A program made the position numbers and the translations under genes. A DNA stretch of 64,000 nucleotides from NCBI RefSeq assembly GCF_004791695.1, contig NZ_SRSO01000010.1, positions 78,893 through 142,892 on the forward strand. The letters are read 5' to 3'. Within the stretch, counting starts at the first letter, position 1. The number at the start of each line of letters is the position of its first letter. A model generated the notes under the pieces. It was not told the DNA's origin, did not search any database, and saw only the letters and a list, made by a program, of their open reading frames with translations. This document shows positions 32,955 through 42,619 of this stretch, one piece after another. The stretch is from Flavivirga rizhaonensis. GTDB lineage: Bacteria; Bacteroidota; Bacteroidia; Flavobacteriales; Flavobacteriaceae.

Positions 32955-33198
32955 AATCGTGTCTATCTGATTTTACAACCTTCATATATAATAAGCCACT
33001 TTCCATAAGCTCGAAAGCTTCTTTAATCTCTGTAGTGAGTAGTTTCATTACGTCGTCATAATCTCCATAAACCTGGGTGCTTAATGGATTTTCCATAACC
33101 TTAAGATTTGAAGCTCTCAACTTCTTAATAAAATGAATAATTGTAGGTTCAAAATCATTCTGTAAAGGTGTTATGGTTAATTCTACTGATATTTTCAT
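32938..33198 (-). CDS. Thiamine-binding protein family (MTH1187/YkoF-like)
   Basis: 86 residues of the PF01910 thiamine-binding family: ISVELTITPLQNDFEP at the N-terminus, NPLSTQVYGDYDDVMKLL in the middle, and an alpha/beta ferredoxin-like pattern. The related YkoF binds thiamine or its pyrimidine. It overlaps pnuC by 17 nt, so it heads the coupled set thiamine-binding protein, PnuC, kinase, DUF4301. Its ribosome-binding region lies in a GC-rich repeat (GGGGAGATTAAGAGGGG just upstream of the ATG). Confidence 0.8.
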   Translation of the reverse strand: MKISVELTITPLQNDFEPTIIHFIKKLRASNLKVMENPLSTQVYGDYDDVMKLLTTEIKEAFELMESGLLYMKVVKSDRHDYEPHF

Positions 33199-33311
33199 TC
33201 CCCTCTTAATCTCCCCTTATGGTCGACATTATTATGTTAAACTTAATTTATAATTTGTTATATCCTCATTTTATTTTCCCCCTTTGGGGAAATGTCCAAC
33301 GGACAATGGGG
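33198..33311. repeat. GC-rich palindromic repeats around the end of the GGGP-synthase-like gene
   Basis: 33275-33305 holds TTTCCCC-CTTT-GGGGAAA directly followed by TGTCC-AAC-GGACA, and then ATGGGG to 33311. 33198-33222 holds a half unit (CCCCTCTTAATCTCCCC). Both share the GGGG...TAGG/TAAG...GGGG design of the leuS palindromes. The first supplies the C-terminal codons of the upstream gene, the second the leader of the thiamine-binding-protein gene. Confidence 0.65.
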
Positions 33312-34032
33312 TTTTTAATTCATCAAAAAAAGATTCATCTTCCTCAAAAGCTGTGCCAATCACCACTAAATCGGCTCCAAAATTATAAGCATTTTCTAAT
33401 TGTTTTTTACTTCTAATACCGCCTCCAACAATTAACGGAATATTTATCGCTTTCTTTACATTTAATATAATTTCTTTTGAAACTGAAAATTTTGCTCCAC
33501 TTCCAGCTTCCAGATAAATTAATTTCATTCCAAGTAATTCACCTGCTTTTGCTGTATCAACGATATGTTGAATATTAGTTCTTGATAACGGCTTTGTTTC
33601 TGTCACTCTTTCAACTGCTGTTTCTCTTCCACTTTCAATGAGAATATAACCTGTTGAAATGACATCAAGGTTTGTTTCATTTAATTTCGAAATAGATCTA
33701 ATATGTTTACCAATTAAATACTCGGGGTTTCTTCCTGAAATTAAAGAAAGAAATAAAATAGCATCTGCTTTACTAGTGATTTGAGTGGTATCCCCAGGAA
33801 ATAAAACAATAGGTTTTTTTGTATGCCTCTTTATTTCTTCGACTAAAGCATCTGTAATATTTTCATTGACAGTACTTCCTCCAACAAAAATATGAGTTGC
33901 TATAGATGTATTCACTTTTTCAATAAAACTTGATACGCTATCAAACTTTATTTTATCTGGGTCTATTAAAACGGCTAGTGGTTTTTCTCCTTTAGAAATT
34001 GAAGCTAATATGTCATTGTAAATATGCTTCAT
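33271..34032 (-). CDS. Geranylgeranylglyceryl/heptaprenylglyceryl phosphate synthase-like protein
   Basis: 253 residues, TIM barrel of the PcrB/GGGPS family: LAVLIDPDKIKFD near 18, FVGGSTVNEN near 50, IVLFPGDTTQI near 75, YLEAGSGAKFSV near 168 and VGGGIRSKKQLENA near 196 bind the prenyl diphosphate and glycerol-1-phosphate. The last residues, KTPLSVGHFPKGGK, are encoded wholly by a palindromic repeat, replacing the usual short helix end. It starts immediately after the phosphopantetheinyl transferase stop codon. The lipid product in Bacteroidota is not well defined. Confidence 0.9.
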   Translation of the reverse strand: MKHIYNDILASISKGEKPLAVLIDPDKIKFDSVSSFIEKVNTSIATHIFVGGSTVNENITDALVEEIKRHTKKPIVLFPGDTTQITSKADAILFLSLISGRNPEYLIGKHIRSISKLNETNLDVISTGYILIESGRETAVERVTETKPLSRTNIQHIVDTAKAGELLGMKLIYLEAGSGAKFSVSKEIILNVKKAINIPLIVGGGIRSKKQLENAYNFGADLVVIGTAFEEDESFFDELKTPLSVGHFPKGGK

Positions 34033-34659
<627 letters not shown>

Positions 34660-34682
34660 TTACTTTTCTTAAAGTTATTGGT

Positions 34683-34690
34683 TATCTTTG
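34683..34690 (+). promoter_or_regulatory. Probable -7 promoter box of ahcY
   Basis: TATCTTTG matches TAnnTTTG and lies 105 nt before the ahcY start codon; no good TTTG at -33 was found. The roughly 95-nt leader has no recognisable SAH or SAM aptamer. Confidence 0.4.
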
Positions 34691-34794
34691 CATCTCCTAT
34701 ATAAATAGGATTGTAATTTTTGATAAGCGAATTTAACTATTTAAGCGCTAATCGCAATCTTGTTTGGTCTTAAAAAATAAAAAGAAAAATTAAT

Positions 34795-36111
34795 ATGAGT
34801 ACAAAAACAATTCCTTATGTAGCCAGTAAAGTAAAAGATATTTCACTTGCTGATTGGGGACGAAAAGAAATAGAATTAGCTGAAGCAGAAATGCCTGGGC
34901 TTATGAGTTTACGTGAAGAATACAAAAATTCACAGCCTCTTAAAGGGGCTAGAATTGCCGGTTGTTTACATATGACTATCCAAACAGCAGTTTTAATTGA
35001 AACTTTACAAGCTTTAGGGGCAGAAGTTACTTGGAGTTCTTGTAACATATTCTCTACGCAAGATCAAGCTGCTGCTGCAATTGCTGCTGCTGGTACAGCG
35101 GTTTATGCATGGAAAGACATGACAGAAGAGGAATTTGACTGGTGTATAGAACAAACGCTTTTCTTTGGTGAAGACAGAAAACCACTTAATATGATACTTG
35201 ATGATGGTGGTGATTTAACTAATATGGTTTTAGATAAATACCCAGAATTAGCAGCTGGAATTAACGGTTTATCTGAAGAGACTACTACAGGTGTTCATAG
35301 ACTTTATGAACGTGTAAAGAATGGTACATTACCTATGCCTGCTATTAATGTGAATGATTCGGTTACAAAATCGAAATTCGATAACAAATATGGTTGTAAA
35401 GAAAGTGCTGTTGACGCTATTCGTCGTGCAACAGATATTATGTTAGCTGGAAAACGCGTAACGGTTTGTGGATATGGTGATGTTGGCAAAGGAACAGCAG
35501 CTTCTTTTAAAGGTGCCGGGAGCATTGTAACTGTTACAGAAATAGATCCTATTTGTGCTTTACAAGCTGCTATGGATGGTTTTGAAGTTAAAAAACTAGA
35601 AACTGTTATTGGTAATACTGATATTGTAATTACGACTACGGGTAATAAAGACATTGTTCAGGCGCGTCATTTCGAAGCTTTAAAAGACAAGGCTATTGTT
35701 TGTAACATCGGACATTTTGATAATGAAATTGATATGGCCTGGTTAAATGAAAATCACGGTCATACTAAAAACACCATCAAACCTCAAGTAGATAAGTACA
35801 CTGTAAATGGTAATGATATTATCATTCTTGCTGAGGGTCGTTTAGTAAACTTAGGTTGTGCTACTGGTCACCCTAGTTTTGTGATGAGTAACTCGTTTAC
35901 CAACCAAACTTTAGCACAGATAGAGCTTTGGAATAATGCAGATGCTTACAAAAATGAGGTGTATATGTTACCAAAAGCATTAGATGAAAAAGTAGCTAAA
36001 TTACACTTGGCTAAAATTGGTGTTGAGTTAACAGAGCTTAGAAGCGATCAAGCTAAATACATTGGTGTAACTGTTGAAGGACCGTATAAGCCAGAGCACT
36101 ATAGATACTAA
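34795..36111 (+). CDS. ahcY: S-adenosylhomocysteine hydrolase
   Basis: 438 residues; reversibly splits S-adenosylhomocysteine into adenosine and homocysteine in the methyl cycle, with tightly bound [19 protein letters not shown] near 57, [10 protein letters not shown] near 138, [10 protein letters not shown] near 162, and the NAD loop [12 protein letters not shown] near 223 are all intact. It ends HYRY, the usual C-terminus contributing Lys/Tyr to the neighbouring NAD site. Monocistronic, with its own terminator. Confidence 0.97.
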   Translation: MSTKTIPYVASKVKDISLADWGRKEIELAEAEMPGLMSLREEYKNSQPLKGARIAGCLHMTIQTAVLIETLQALGAEVTWSSCNIFSTQDQAAAAIAAAGTAVYAWKDMTEEEFDWCIEQTLFFGEDRKPLNMILDDGGDLTNMVLDKYPELAAGINGLSEETTTGVHRLYERVKNGTLPMPAINVNDSVTKSKFDNKYGCKESAVDAIRRATDIMLAGKRVTVCGYGDVGKGTAASFKGAGSIVTVTEIDPICALQAAMDGFEVKKLETVIGNTDIVITTTGNKDIVQARHFEALKDKAIVCNIGHFDNEIDMAWLNENHGHTKNTIKPQVDKYTVNGNDIIILAEGRLVNLGCATGHPSFVMSNSFTNQTLAQIELWNNADAYKNEVYMLPKALDEKVAKLHLAKIGVELTELRSDQAKYIGVTVEGPYKPEHYRY

Positions 36112-36156
36112 AGATTTTGCACTCTTAATTTTAGATTGCTACACTCAAGATATTTA

Positions 36157-36186
36157 AAACCCTTACAAGAAATGTGAGGGTTTTTT
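36157..36186 (+). terminator. ahcY terminator
   Basis: An 11-bp stem AAACCCTTACA / TGTGAGGGTTT (one G-T pair) with a 5-nt loop, followed by a T-run, 46 nt past the ahcY stop codon. Confidence 0.85.
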
Positions 36187-36257
36187 ATTATAAACCAACC
36201 CAACTTAAGGTTTATTTTTTTCATTGACTCATAATTATTTATATTTTAGGAGTAATT

Positions 36258-36734
36258 ATGTCCTACGAATACAAAAAAATAAAAGTCCCTAGATTCAATG
36301 AAGAATCTGGTTTTTATACCACAAAGAAACGCTCCAAAATGATGAGCAAAATTCGTGGTAAAAATACCAAACCAGAAATGCGTTTTCGTAAAGCGCTTTG
36401 GAAAAAAGGGGTTCGATATAGAGTGGATAGCAAACAACTTCCTGGACGGCCAGATGTAAGCATAAAAAAATATAAGCTTGCTATTTTTATCGATGGTGAA
36501 TATTGGCATGGTTATAACTGGTATGAACGCAAGGAAAAGCTAAAAACAAATCGTGATTTTTGGATACCTAAGATCGAGAGGAATATACAACGAGACAAAG
36601 AAGTCAACCAACAATTAGAAAATATGGGTTATACCATATTTCGGTTTTGGGCTCACGAAATAAAAACCAATCTAAAGACTTGTATTAACGATGTTATGGT
36701 ATATTTAGATATTGAAAGGTTCAAAATTAATTAA
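36258..36734 (+). CDS. vsr: Very-short-patch-repair-type endonuclease (Vsr)
   Basis: 158 residues of the Vsr family: MMSKIRGKNTKPEMRFRKAL near 29, KQLPGRPDVSIKKYKLAIFI near 60 (catalytic Asp), DGEYWHGYNW near 80, RNIQRDKEVNQQL, and FRFWAHEI near 138. Classical Vsr nicks T:G mismatches arising from deaminated 5-methylcytosine. No cytosine methyltransferase gene is within this window, so it is an orphan here. The usual IFVHGCFWHGH segment is altered (IFIDGEYWHGYNW), so specificity or activity may differ. Confidence 0.88.
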   Translation: MSYEYKKIKVPRFNEESGFYTTKKRSKMMSKIRGKNTKPEMRFRKALWKKGVRYRVDSKQLPGRPDVSIKKYKLAIFIDGEYWHGYNWYERKEKLKTNRDFWIPKIERNIQRDKEVNQQLENMGYTIFRFWAHEIKTNLKTCINDVMVYLDIERFKIN

Positions 36735-36792
36735 AAAATAAAGCTCTCGCTTTGCTTATAAATAATTAGCCAACCTATTAGGGGCACCTAAA

Positions 36793-37548
36793 TTAACAGT
36801 CCAACCACTTTTTGAAATTAGTGGTTCGCTCTCTGGATACTATTATTTGTTCTTCTTCACAAGGCTGTAACTTCAATAATAACCTACTATTAAAATAGCT
36901 ATGAATTTCGTTTACAGCATTAACAGACACCATATATTTTCGGTTTATTCTAAAAAACTGAATGGGATCTAAAATATCTTCTAATTGATCTAAAGAATAT
37001 TCAATAGGGTATTTTTTCCCATTAGTATTTCGCAAGTAAATCAATCCGCCATGTGATTTAAAATAAGCGATGTCCTCTACATTAAAACTATTAAACTGAT
37101 TTCCGATTTTCACCATAAAACGTCGCTTATACGCTTTAGAAAAAAGACTTTTTAACTGTTCATATTTTTTCTCATTCTCTTTTTCCGGAACTAATTTTGT
37201 TTTTCTAAATTTGTTTAAAGCGGTTTCTAAATCCCTCTTATCAATTGGTTTTAATAAATAGTCTAATCCGTTATATTTAAAACCTCTTATGGCATATTCG
37301 TTATAAGCGGTTGTGAAAATTATTGGTGGATGCTCTTTTAATCCGTCAATAATATCAAAACCATAACCATCATTTAGTTGTATATCTAAAAATATTAAAT
37401 CTGGAAGGGTATTATTTTTAAACCATGTAATACCTTCTTCAACAGAACTTATACGCTCTAAAATCTCAACATCAGGAGCTAGTTCTTTCACAAGATTCGC
37501 GAGTCGTTTTGATGCTATATTTTCGTCTTCTATAATTAAAGCCTTCAT
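36793..37548 (-). CDS. LytTR-family response regulator
   Basis: 251 residues. The receiver domain (MKALIIEDENIASKRL, phospho-acceptor D55 in LIFLDIQ, KPIDKRDL near 120) is followed by a LytTR DNA-binding domain from about 145 (FMVKIGNQFNSFNVEDIAYF; FFRINRKYMV). It is 1 nt downstream of a LytS-type kinase gene and forms a two-component pair with it. Confidence 0.94.
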   Translation of the reverse strand: MKALIIEDENIASKRLANLVKELAPDVEILERISSVEEGITWFKNNTLPDLIFLDIQLNDGYGFDIIDGLKEHPPIIFTTAYNEYAIRGFKYNGLDYLLKPIDKRDLETALNKFRKTKLVPEKENEKKYEQLKSLFSKAYKRRFMVKIGNQFNSFNVEDIAYFKSHGGLIYLRNTNGKKYPIEYSLDQLEDILDPIQFFRINRKYMVSVNAVNEIHSYFNSRLLLKLQPCEEEQIIVSRERTTNFKKWLDC

Positions 37549-37549
37549 A

Positions 37550-38638
37550 TTAAGAATCTAGAGGTATATTAAATTGTTTTATAGTTTTCTGTAATAAAGG
37601 AATTGCAATCTTATAAATATTATTTTCTTCTTCAATAGTTACAGGCTCATTTGTATAAAAAGCATAGCGTTTTTTAATATTACTAATTCCCAATTTAGTA
37701 GATGGCTCTTCTTTTCTTTTTCGCAATGTATTTTGCACAACTAAACTTTTGTTATTAATAGAAAAAATGCTTATTTCTAAAGGCTTTTCCTTAGAAAAAT
37801 AATTATGTTTTAAAGCATTCTCAACCAGCATTTGTAATGACAATGTTGGTATTAAAAAATCTTTTGGATTAACAGAAATATGCGTTGTTATATATAAAGA
37901 TTCTTTATGCCTTACATTCATCATAAAAATAAATGAATCTAAAAAGTTCATCTCCTTTTCTAAAGACACCAAATCCTCTTCTTTATTATCTAAAATATAA
38001 CGGTAACAGGACGCTAATCGAGTTACAAAGTCGGATGCTAAATCACGATCCTGATACATTAACGAGGTTAAAATATTTAAACTATTAAACAAAAAATGTG
38101 GACTGATTTGATTTTTTAATGAGTTATATTTCGATGTCATAACCTCTTGTTTTAACCGATGCATCGAATTTTCAATTTCTTTTGTTCGCTTTGTGATGTA
38201 ATAAAACAGGTTACATACGCTAAGCGAAAAAAGCAGTAATGCCGCTCTAAAAAAGTCTATACGAAATTGCAACCACGGATTTTCGGAATCTATTTTACAC
38301 ATGTAATTAAATTCAAAAATGGCTAAATAATATATTAATGCCGTAAGAGGCAATACTATTACTAATGTTTCTATTAAAATTTTTAGACTATTAGAAAACC
38401 CCATATTAGGTTTTAATATATTCTTTTTACTACTTCTTTTAATCAACCAATCGTTTACTTGCCAAGTTAACAGAAACAATATAACAGCAGATACATAATA
38501 AAAAATAGGTTCGTTAATTGGGTCTTCCCCATGAAGCCTATTCTCTTCATGGTTAACAGTAAGCTTAATCAATAAAAAAACAATATTGACAACAAGAAAT
38601 CTATAACCTATTTTTTTTATATGTGTAATCTTAATCAT
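37550..38638 (-). CDS. LytS-type membrane histidine kinase
   Basis: 362 residues. Four predicted membrane helices in the first 150 residues are followed by a His_kinase domain (PF06580) with NQISPHFLFNSLNIL (H181), VENALKHNYF and KLGISNIKKRY. No extracellular sensor domain is obvious, so the signal may be membrane-embedded or arrive from a partner. It is divergent from a TonB receptor gene starting 258 nt away, a likely target of the paired LytTR regulator (inference). Confidence 0.92.
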   Translation of the reverse strand: MIKITHIKKIGYRFLVVNIVFLLIKLTVNHEENRLHGEDPINEPIFYYVSAVILFLLTWQVNDWLIKRSSKKNILKPNMGFSNSLKILIETLVIVLPLTALIYYLAIFEFNYMCKIDSENPWLQFRIDFFRAALLLFSLSVCNLFYYITKRTKEIENSMHRLKQEVMTSKYNSLKNQISPHFLFNSLNILTSLMYQDRDLASDFVTRLASCYRYILDNKEEDLVSLEKEMNFLDSFIFMMNVRHKESLYITTHISVNPKDFLIPTLSLQMLVENALKHNYFSKEKPLEISIFSINNKSLVVQNTLRKRKEEPSTKLGISNIKKRYAFYTNEPVTIEEENNIYKIAIPLLQKTIKQFNIPLDS

Positions 38639-38896
38639 TTATACCGCATTCTAGCAATCGCCAAATTCAAATATACAGCGTACTTAGTTAATAAAGAATC
38701 TGTTTTATATGAATTGTCAATTAAGCACTTAAACTGTTTCATTTTTATTTAAGCTGAAAAAGGACTTTAAAAAACCTGAAAACCATAATTCAAACGAAAA
38801 ATTACACAATTCAAAATATAATAAGGCAGTTTAAAAATAATGGTTTTCAATTATATGTTTCCTGTTTCAAATTTGACAGAAATAAATTAAAGACAA

Positions 38897-41275
38897 ATGA
38901 AGACTATATTAAAATTATTCATTCTATGCTTAACATGTTCTCTACAAGGACAAACAGGAACCATTAAAGGTTTGGTAATAGACAAACAATCTGAAATTCC
39001 ACTTCTGGGAGCTACAATAGAATTGTTAAACCAGGATAATTCCATAGGAGTTATCACTAATGAAAATGGCTATTTTACTTTAAAGAATGTACCTCTAGGT
39101 AGGCAAGCTATACGTATTAGTTATGTGGGTTACGAACCTTTAACACTTCCTAATTTAGACGTTACTTCGGGTAAAGATGTTGTTGTAAATGTAAGTTTAA
39201 CGGAAGCTTTTGGAGAACTAGATACTGTTATTTTAACTGCTGAAACCAATAAAGATAGGGCAGTAAATAAACTCGCAGCAATTTCTGCTCGTCAGTTTAG
39301 TATGGAAGAAGTTAGTCGTTTTTCTGGAGGAAGAAGTGATGTTGGTCGGTTAGCATCAAATTTTGCTGGCGTTTCTGCGCCTGATGATAGTAGAAACGAC
39401 ATTGTGGTTCGTGGTAATTCGCCATCGGGATTATTATGGCGATTAGAAGGTGTTCCCATACCTAGTCCCAATCATTTTTCCTCATTGGGTGCTACGGGAA
39501 GCCCCGTTTCTGCATTAAATCCTAATATGCTTAAAAATTCCGATTTTATAACTTCTGCTTTCCCTGCAGAATATGGCAACGCTTTAGGAGGTGTTTTCGA
39601 TTTAGGATTTAGAAAGGGAAATACAGACGATTATGAATTTACGACCCAAGTAGGTGTTTTTACAGGATTTGAAGCTATGGCAGAAGGCCCATTAGGCAAT
39701 AAACAAGGTTCTTTCTTGGTTGCAGGAAGGTATTCTTTAATTGGTCTGGTAGGCGGAGGCGGTACATCTGCAACACCAAACTATAGTGATATTTCTTATA
39801 ATATTGATTTAGGAACTGGAACCTATGGTAATTTATCACTATTTGGAATTATTGGAAATTCTGACATTGATTTTTATGGTGATGACATTGAAAAAGACGA
39901 TCTGTTTGCTGCTGAAGATGAAAACTCGTTTGTTAAATCTAATTTTAACGTTTTTGGTTTTAATCATCGTATTACTATTGGTAAAAAAAGCTATTTAAAA
40001 ACAGTAGCATCTATATCTAGCTCTGGTAATAATTATACAGAAGATCGGTTTATAGAGAAAAATACACCTAATGAGCGTATTATTAAGTATACAGAATCTG
40101 ACAATAAACAAAACCGTATTACAATTTCGTCCTTATTCAATTCTAAACTTAATAGCAAGATAACATTGAGAACAGGGATTCTTTTCGAAAATATTAAGCT
40201 AAAATCTTACCTACAAGACAGAGATGAACAACCAGATTTAAACAACGACGGAGATCCTGACTTATTTACATTTAGAGATACAGATGAAAGTTTAAATTTA
40301 TTTCAACCTTATATTCAAGGGCGTTTTAGGTTATCTGAAAAACTTACTTTAAATGCTGGGCTGCATTCTCAATATAGCTCTTTAAATAGTCAATTTGTAA
40401 TAGAGCCAAGAGCCGCATTAAACTATAAAATAGCACCTAAACATAATTTAAGCTTAGGCTATGGCATACATCATCAAAATATACCATTACCAATTCTATT
40501 TTTAAACGAAGATGTAAATGGCGAGTTAGTACAAACTAATAAAAATTTAGACTTTACAAGAAGTGAGCATTATGTACTAGGCTACGACGTAAAACTAGCA
40601 AAAAGCTGGAGAGCTAAAGCAGAAGTTTACTACCAAAATATTACTAAAGCAGCTGTAGAACCTTTTTCGTCAAGCTATTCTTCGTTGACTGAAGGTGCCG
40701 ATTTTGATTTTAATAATAGTGTCTTTTCCCTTAAAAATGAAGGAAAAGGCTATAATAAAGGTGTGGAACTAACTGTCGAGAAGTTTTTTAGCAATGGATT
40801 TTATGGATTATTAACATCTTCTTTTTTTGAAAGTAAATATAAAGGCAGTGATGGCATAGAAAGAAATTCGCCATTCAACAATGGCTATGTTACAAATCTA
40901 TTGGCAGGTAAAGAAATTACCGTTGGTAAAGCACAAAAAAACGTTTTGTTTTTTGATACTCGATTTACAGTTTCAGGTGGGCGATATTACACACCTGCAG
41001 ATTTAGAAGCTTCTCGCCAAGCAGGTTTTGAAGTTCTTTTAGAAGACCAGGCCTTCTCCAAACAGTATGATGATTACATGCGTTGGGATTTTAAAGTTGG
41101 TTTTAAAATAAATAGCAAAAGAAAAAAGCTATCGCATCAATTCTTTGTAGATCTACAAAACTTAACCAATAGAAAAAATATTTTTGAACGCCGTTATAAC
41201 CGTTTAACAAATAACATAGATCGGGTAGACCAAATAGGGTTCTTTCCTGATGTAGGGTATCGTTTCCAATTTTAA
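38897..41275 (+). CDS. TonB-dependent receptor of the CarboxypepD_reg-like class
   Basis: 792 residues: signal peptide MKTILKLFILCLTCSLQGQ, carboxypeptidase-regulatory-like domain (about 22-105, GTIKGLVIDKQSEIPLLGAT), plug with NDIVVRGNSPSGLLWRLEGV near 172 and AEYGNALGGVFDLG near 224, and a shorter barrel ending FFPDVGYRFQF. No SusD. The plug type is common in Bacteroidota near LytTR systems. The substrate is unknown. The 258-nt upstream region is shared with the LytS gene. Confidence 0.92.
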   Translation: MKTILKLFILCLTCSLQGQTGTIKGLVIDKQSEIPLLGATIELLNQDNSIGVITNENGYFTLKNVPLGRQAIRISYVGYEPLTLPNLDVTSGKDVVVNVSLTEAFGELDTVILTAETNKDRAVNKLAAISARQFSMEEVSRFSGGRSDVGRLASNFAGVSAPDDSRNDIVVRGNSPSGLLWRLEGVPIPSPNHFSSLGATGSPVSALNPNMLKNSDFITSAFPAEYGNALGGVFDLGFRKGNTDDYEFTTQVGVFTGFEAMAEGPLGNKQGSFLVAGRYSLIGLVGGGGTSATPNYSDISYNIDLGTGTYGNLSLFGIIGNSDIDFYGDDIEKDDLFAAEDENSFVKSNFNVFGFNHRITIGKKSYLKTVASISSSGNNYTEDRFIEKNTPNERIIKYTESDNKQNRITISSLFNSKLNSKITLRTGILFENIKLKSYLQDRDEQPDLNNDGDPDLFTFRDTDESLNLFQPYIQGRFRLSEKLTLNAGLHSQYSSLNSQFVIEPRAALNYKIAPKHNLSLGYGIHHQNIPLPILFLNEDVNGELVQTNKNLDFTRSEHYVLGYDVKLAKSWRAKAEVYYQNITKAAVEPFSSSYSSLTEGADFDFNNSVFSLKNEGKGYNKGVELTVEKFFSNGFYGLLTSSFFESKYKGSDGIERNSPFNNGYVTNLLAGKEITVGKAQKNVLFFDTRFTVSGGRYYTPADLEASRQAGFEVLLEDQAFSKQYDDYMRWDFKVGFKINSKRKKLSHQFFVDLQNLTNRKNIFERRYNRLTNNIDRVDQIGFFPDVGYRFQF

Positions 41276-41307
41276 TTTAAGAGTGATTAATAGCTTTAGT
41301 TTTTATT

Positions 41308-41340
41308 CCAGACAGGGACTTGTTTCTTGTCTGGTTTTTT
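41308..41340 (+). terminator. Terminator after the TonB receptor
   Basis: Stem CCAGACA (41308-41314) / TGTCTGG (41328-41334) followed by TTTTTT, 33 nt past the receptor stop codon. Confidence 0.85.
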
Positions 41341-41441
41341 TATTATTACTCTAAAATACAGAAATGAAGGTAAATACTTTTTTTATTTTAATTAAAAAAC
41401 TTGCAAGTACAGAAAGTCTAATTATTTACTAAAGTCAGTAA

Positions 41442-41738
41442 TCATTCATCAACCACATCTTTCTCAAAATACCACCACAAACTAGAATCAATAGATGTTT
41501 TCATTTTATTAATATCTACATCATCCTTTAAAAAAACAGTAATATTTTCGTCTTCTCGATTTTGCCCGATACTTTCTCTAATTTCAATAGACTCTATTTC
41601 TTTAAAATGTTCTAAATGTGTTTTAATTTTGTTATCTAAAGATTTATCTGTTAAAAAAATCTTGATTGTTTGATGACTTGGGGAGTTTCTAATTTCAGAT
41701 CTAAAAGGTAGCATAGCATATAATTTTAAGTAAGACAA
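41442..41738 (-). CDS. Hypothetical protein, 98 residues
   Basis: A charged soluble protein with beta-alpha-beta-like alternation (HQTIKIFLTDKSLDNKIKTH; NITVFLKDDVDINKMKTSI) and no signal peptide or membrane helix. It has normal base composition and an ATG start, between a TonB receptor terminator and a divergent DUF1569-like gene. I do not recognise the family; it could be a small alpha/beta regulator. Confidence 0.6.
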   Translation of the reverse strand: MSYLKLYAMLPFRSEIRNSPSHQTIKIFLTDKSLDNKIKTHLEHFKEIESIEIRESIGQNREDENITVFLKDDVDINKMKTSIDSSLWWYFEKDVVDE

Positions 41739-41806
41739 TTTACAAATTGCAAATGCAACACCCTAAGTTAAGGATTTATTCTTATTTTTTATAATTATAT
41801 TTAACA

Positions 41807-42280
41807 ATGCACAATAAAAAAATAGCTATTTTAAACAATCTTTTATCTCAAATAGAAGAAAGTATTCCTTTTAAAGACAAAAACAATCCTATCATTTCTA
41901 TAGTTAGTATAGGGTGGCAATTGGATCATACATTAAAAGTAATAAATAGAGTTTGTGCATCTTTAAAGCTATCTAATCCTAAGGATTACAAAAAAGACTT
42001 TAATATCATAAGAAGTATTTTATTTACTTTCTGCTACATACCTAGAGGAAAAGCTAAAGCACCAAAAATTGTAAAGCCTTCGAGTTTAATTTCAACAGTC
42101 GATTTACATTCTCAACTAGGTGAAGCAAAGAAACATATAAACAGCATGTGTCTTCTTGACAAAAATACCCATTTTAAACATTTTATATTTGGAATCTTGA
42201 ATAAAACTAAAACGCTGCGTTTCCTAGAAATGCACATCAAACATCATTTAAAAATAGTTAACGATATTTTGAGAAAATAA
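41807..42280 (+). CDS. DUF1569/DinB-like four-helix protein
   Basis: 157 residues, almost entirely helical. SIGWQLDHTLKVINRVC near 32 and FLEMHIKHHLKIVNDILRK at the end place His residues as in the metal site of the DinB-like superfamily, with an RGKAKAPKIVKP loop typical of DUF1569. No signal peptide. The role is unknown; relatives are putative thiol-dependent transferases. It ends close to the rpmA terminator. Confidence 0.75.
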   Translation: MHNKKIAILNNLLSQIEESIPFKDKNNPIISIVSIGWQLDHTLKVINRVCASLKLSNPKDYKKDFNIIRSILFTFCYIPRGKAKAPKIVKPSSLISTVDLHSQLGEAKKHINSMCLLDKNTHFKHFIFGILNKTKTLRFLEMHIKHHLKIVNDILRK

Positions 42281-42282
42281 AA

Positions 42283-42307
42283 AACCTTCCTGTTTCCAGA
42301 AAGGCTT
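42283..42307. terminator. Bidirectional terminator between DUF1569-like gene and rpmA
   Basis: CCTTCCTG (42285-42292) / CAGAAAGG (42297-42304) with a TTTC loop; A-run on the left, T-containing run on the right. On the minus strand it ends rpmA transcripts with a T-run. Confidence 0.75.
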
Positions 42308-42333
42308 TAAATATTTTCAAAGAAATTTATTTC

Positions 42334-42594
42334 TTAAGCTTCAAAAGGCTCAACAGAAACATAAGATTTGTTATCTTTTTTCTTTGTAAATTTTACAACA
42401 CCATCAACTCTGGCATGTAATGTATGATCTTTTGAAGAGTAAACATTTTCACCTGGGTGATGTGTGTTACCTCTTTGTCTAACGATAATGTTTCCTGCTA
42501 TTGCAGCCTGACCACCAAATATCTTTACACCTAAGCGTTTCGATTCTGATTCTCTACCGTTTTTCGAACTTCCGACTCCTTTTTTATGTGCCAT
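42334..42594 (-). CDS. rpmA: Ribosomal protein bL27
   Basis: 86 residues with the complete L27 signature: [38 protein letters not shown]. The N-terminal tail reaches the peptidyl-transferase centre in other ribosomes. It has no Firmicutes-type cleavable extension. It is 25 nt downstream of rplU in the usual L21-L27 operon. Confidence 0.98.
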   Translation of the reverse strand: MAHKKGVGSSKNGRESESKRLGVKIFGGQAAIAGNIIVRQRGNTHHPGENVYSSKDHTLHARVDGVVKFTKKKDNKSYVSVEPFEA

Positions 42595-42619
42595 TTTATT
42601 TCGATTTTAGTTTTTAAAG

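Noticed and set aside
34691..34794. SAH or SAM riboswitch before ahcY
   Set aside because: The leader lacks the conserved cores and pairing of known SAH/SAM aptamers.
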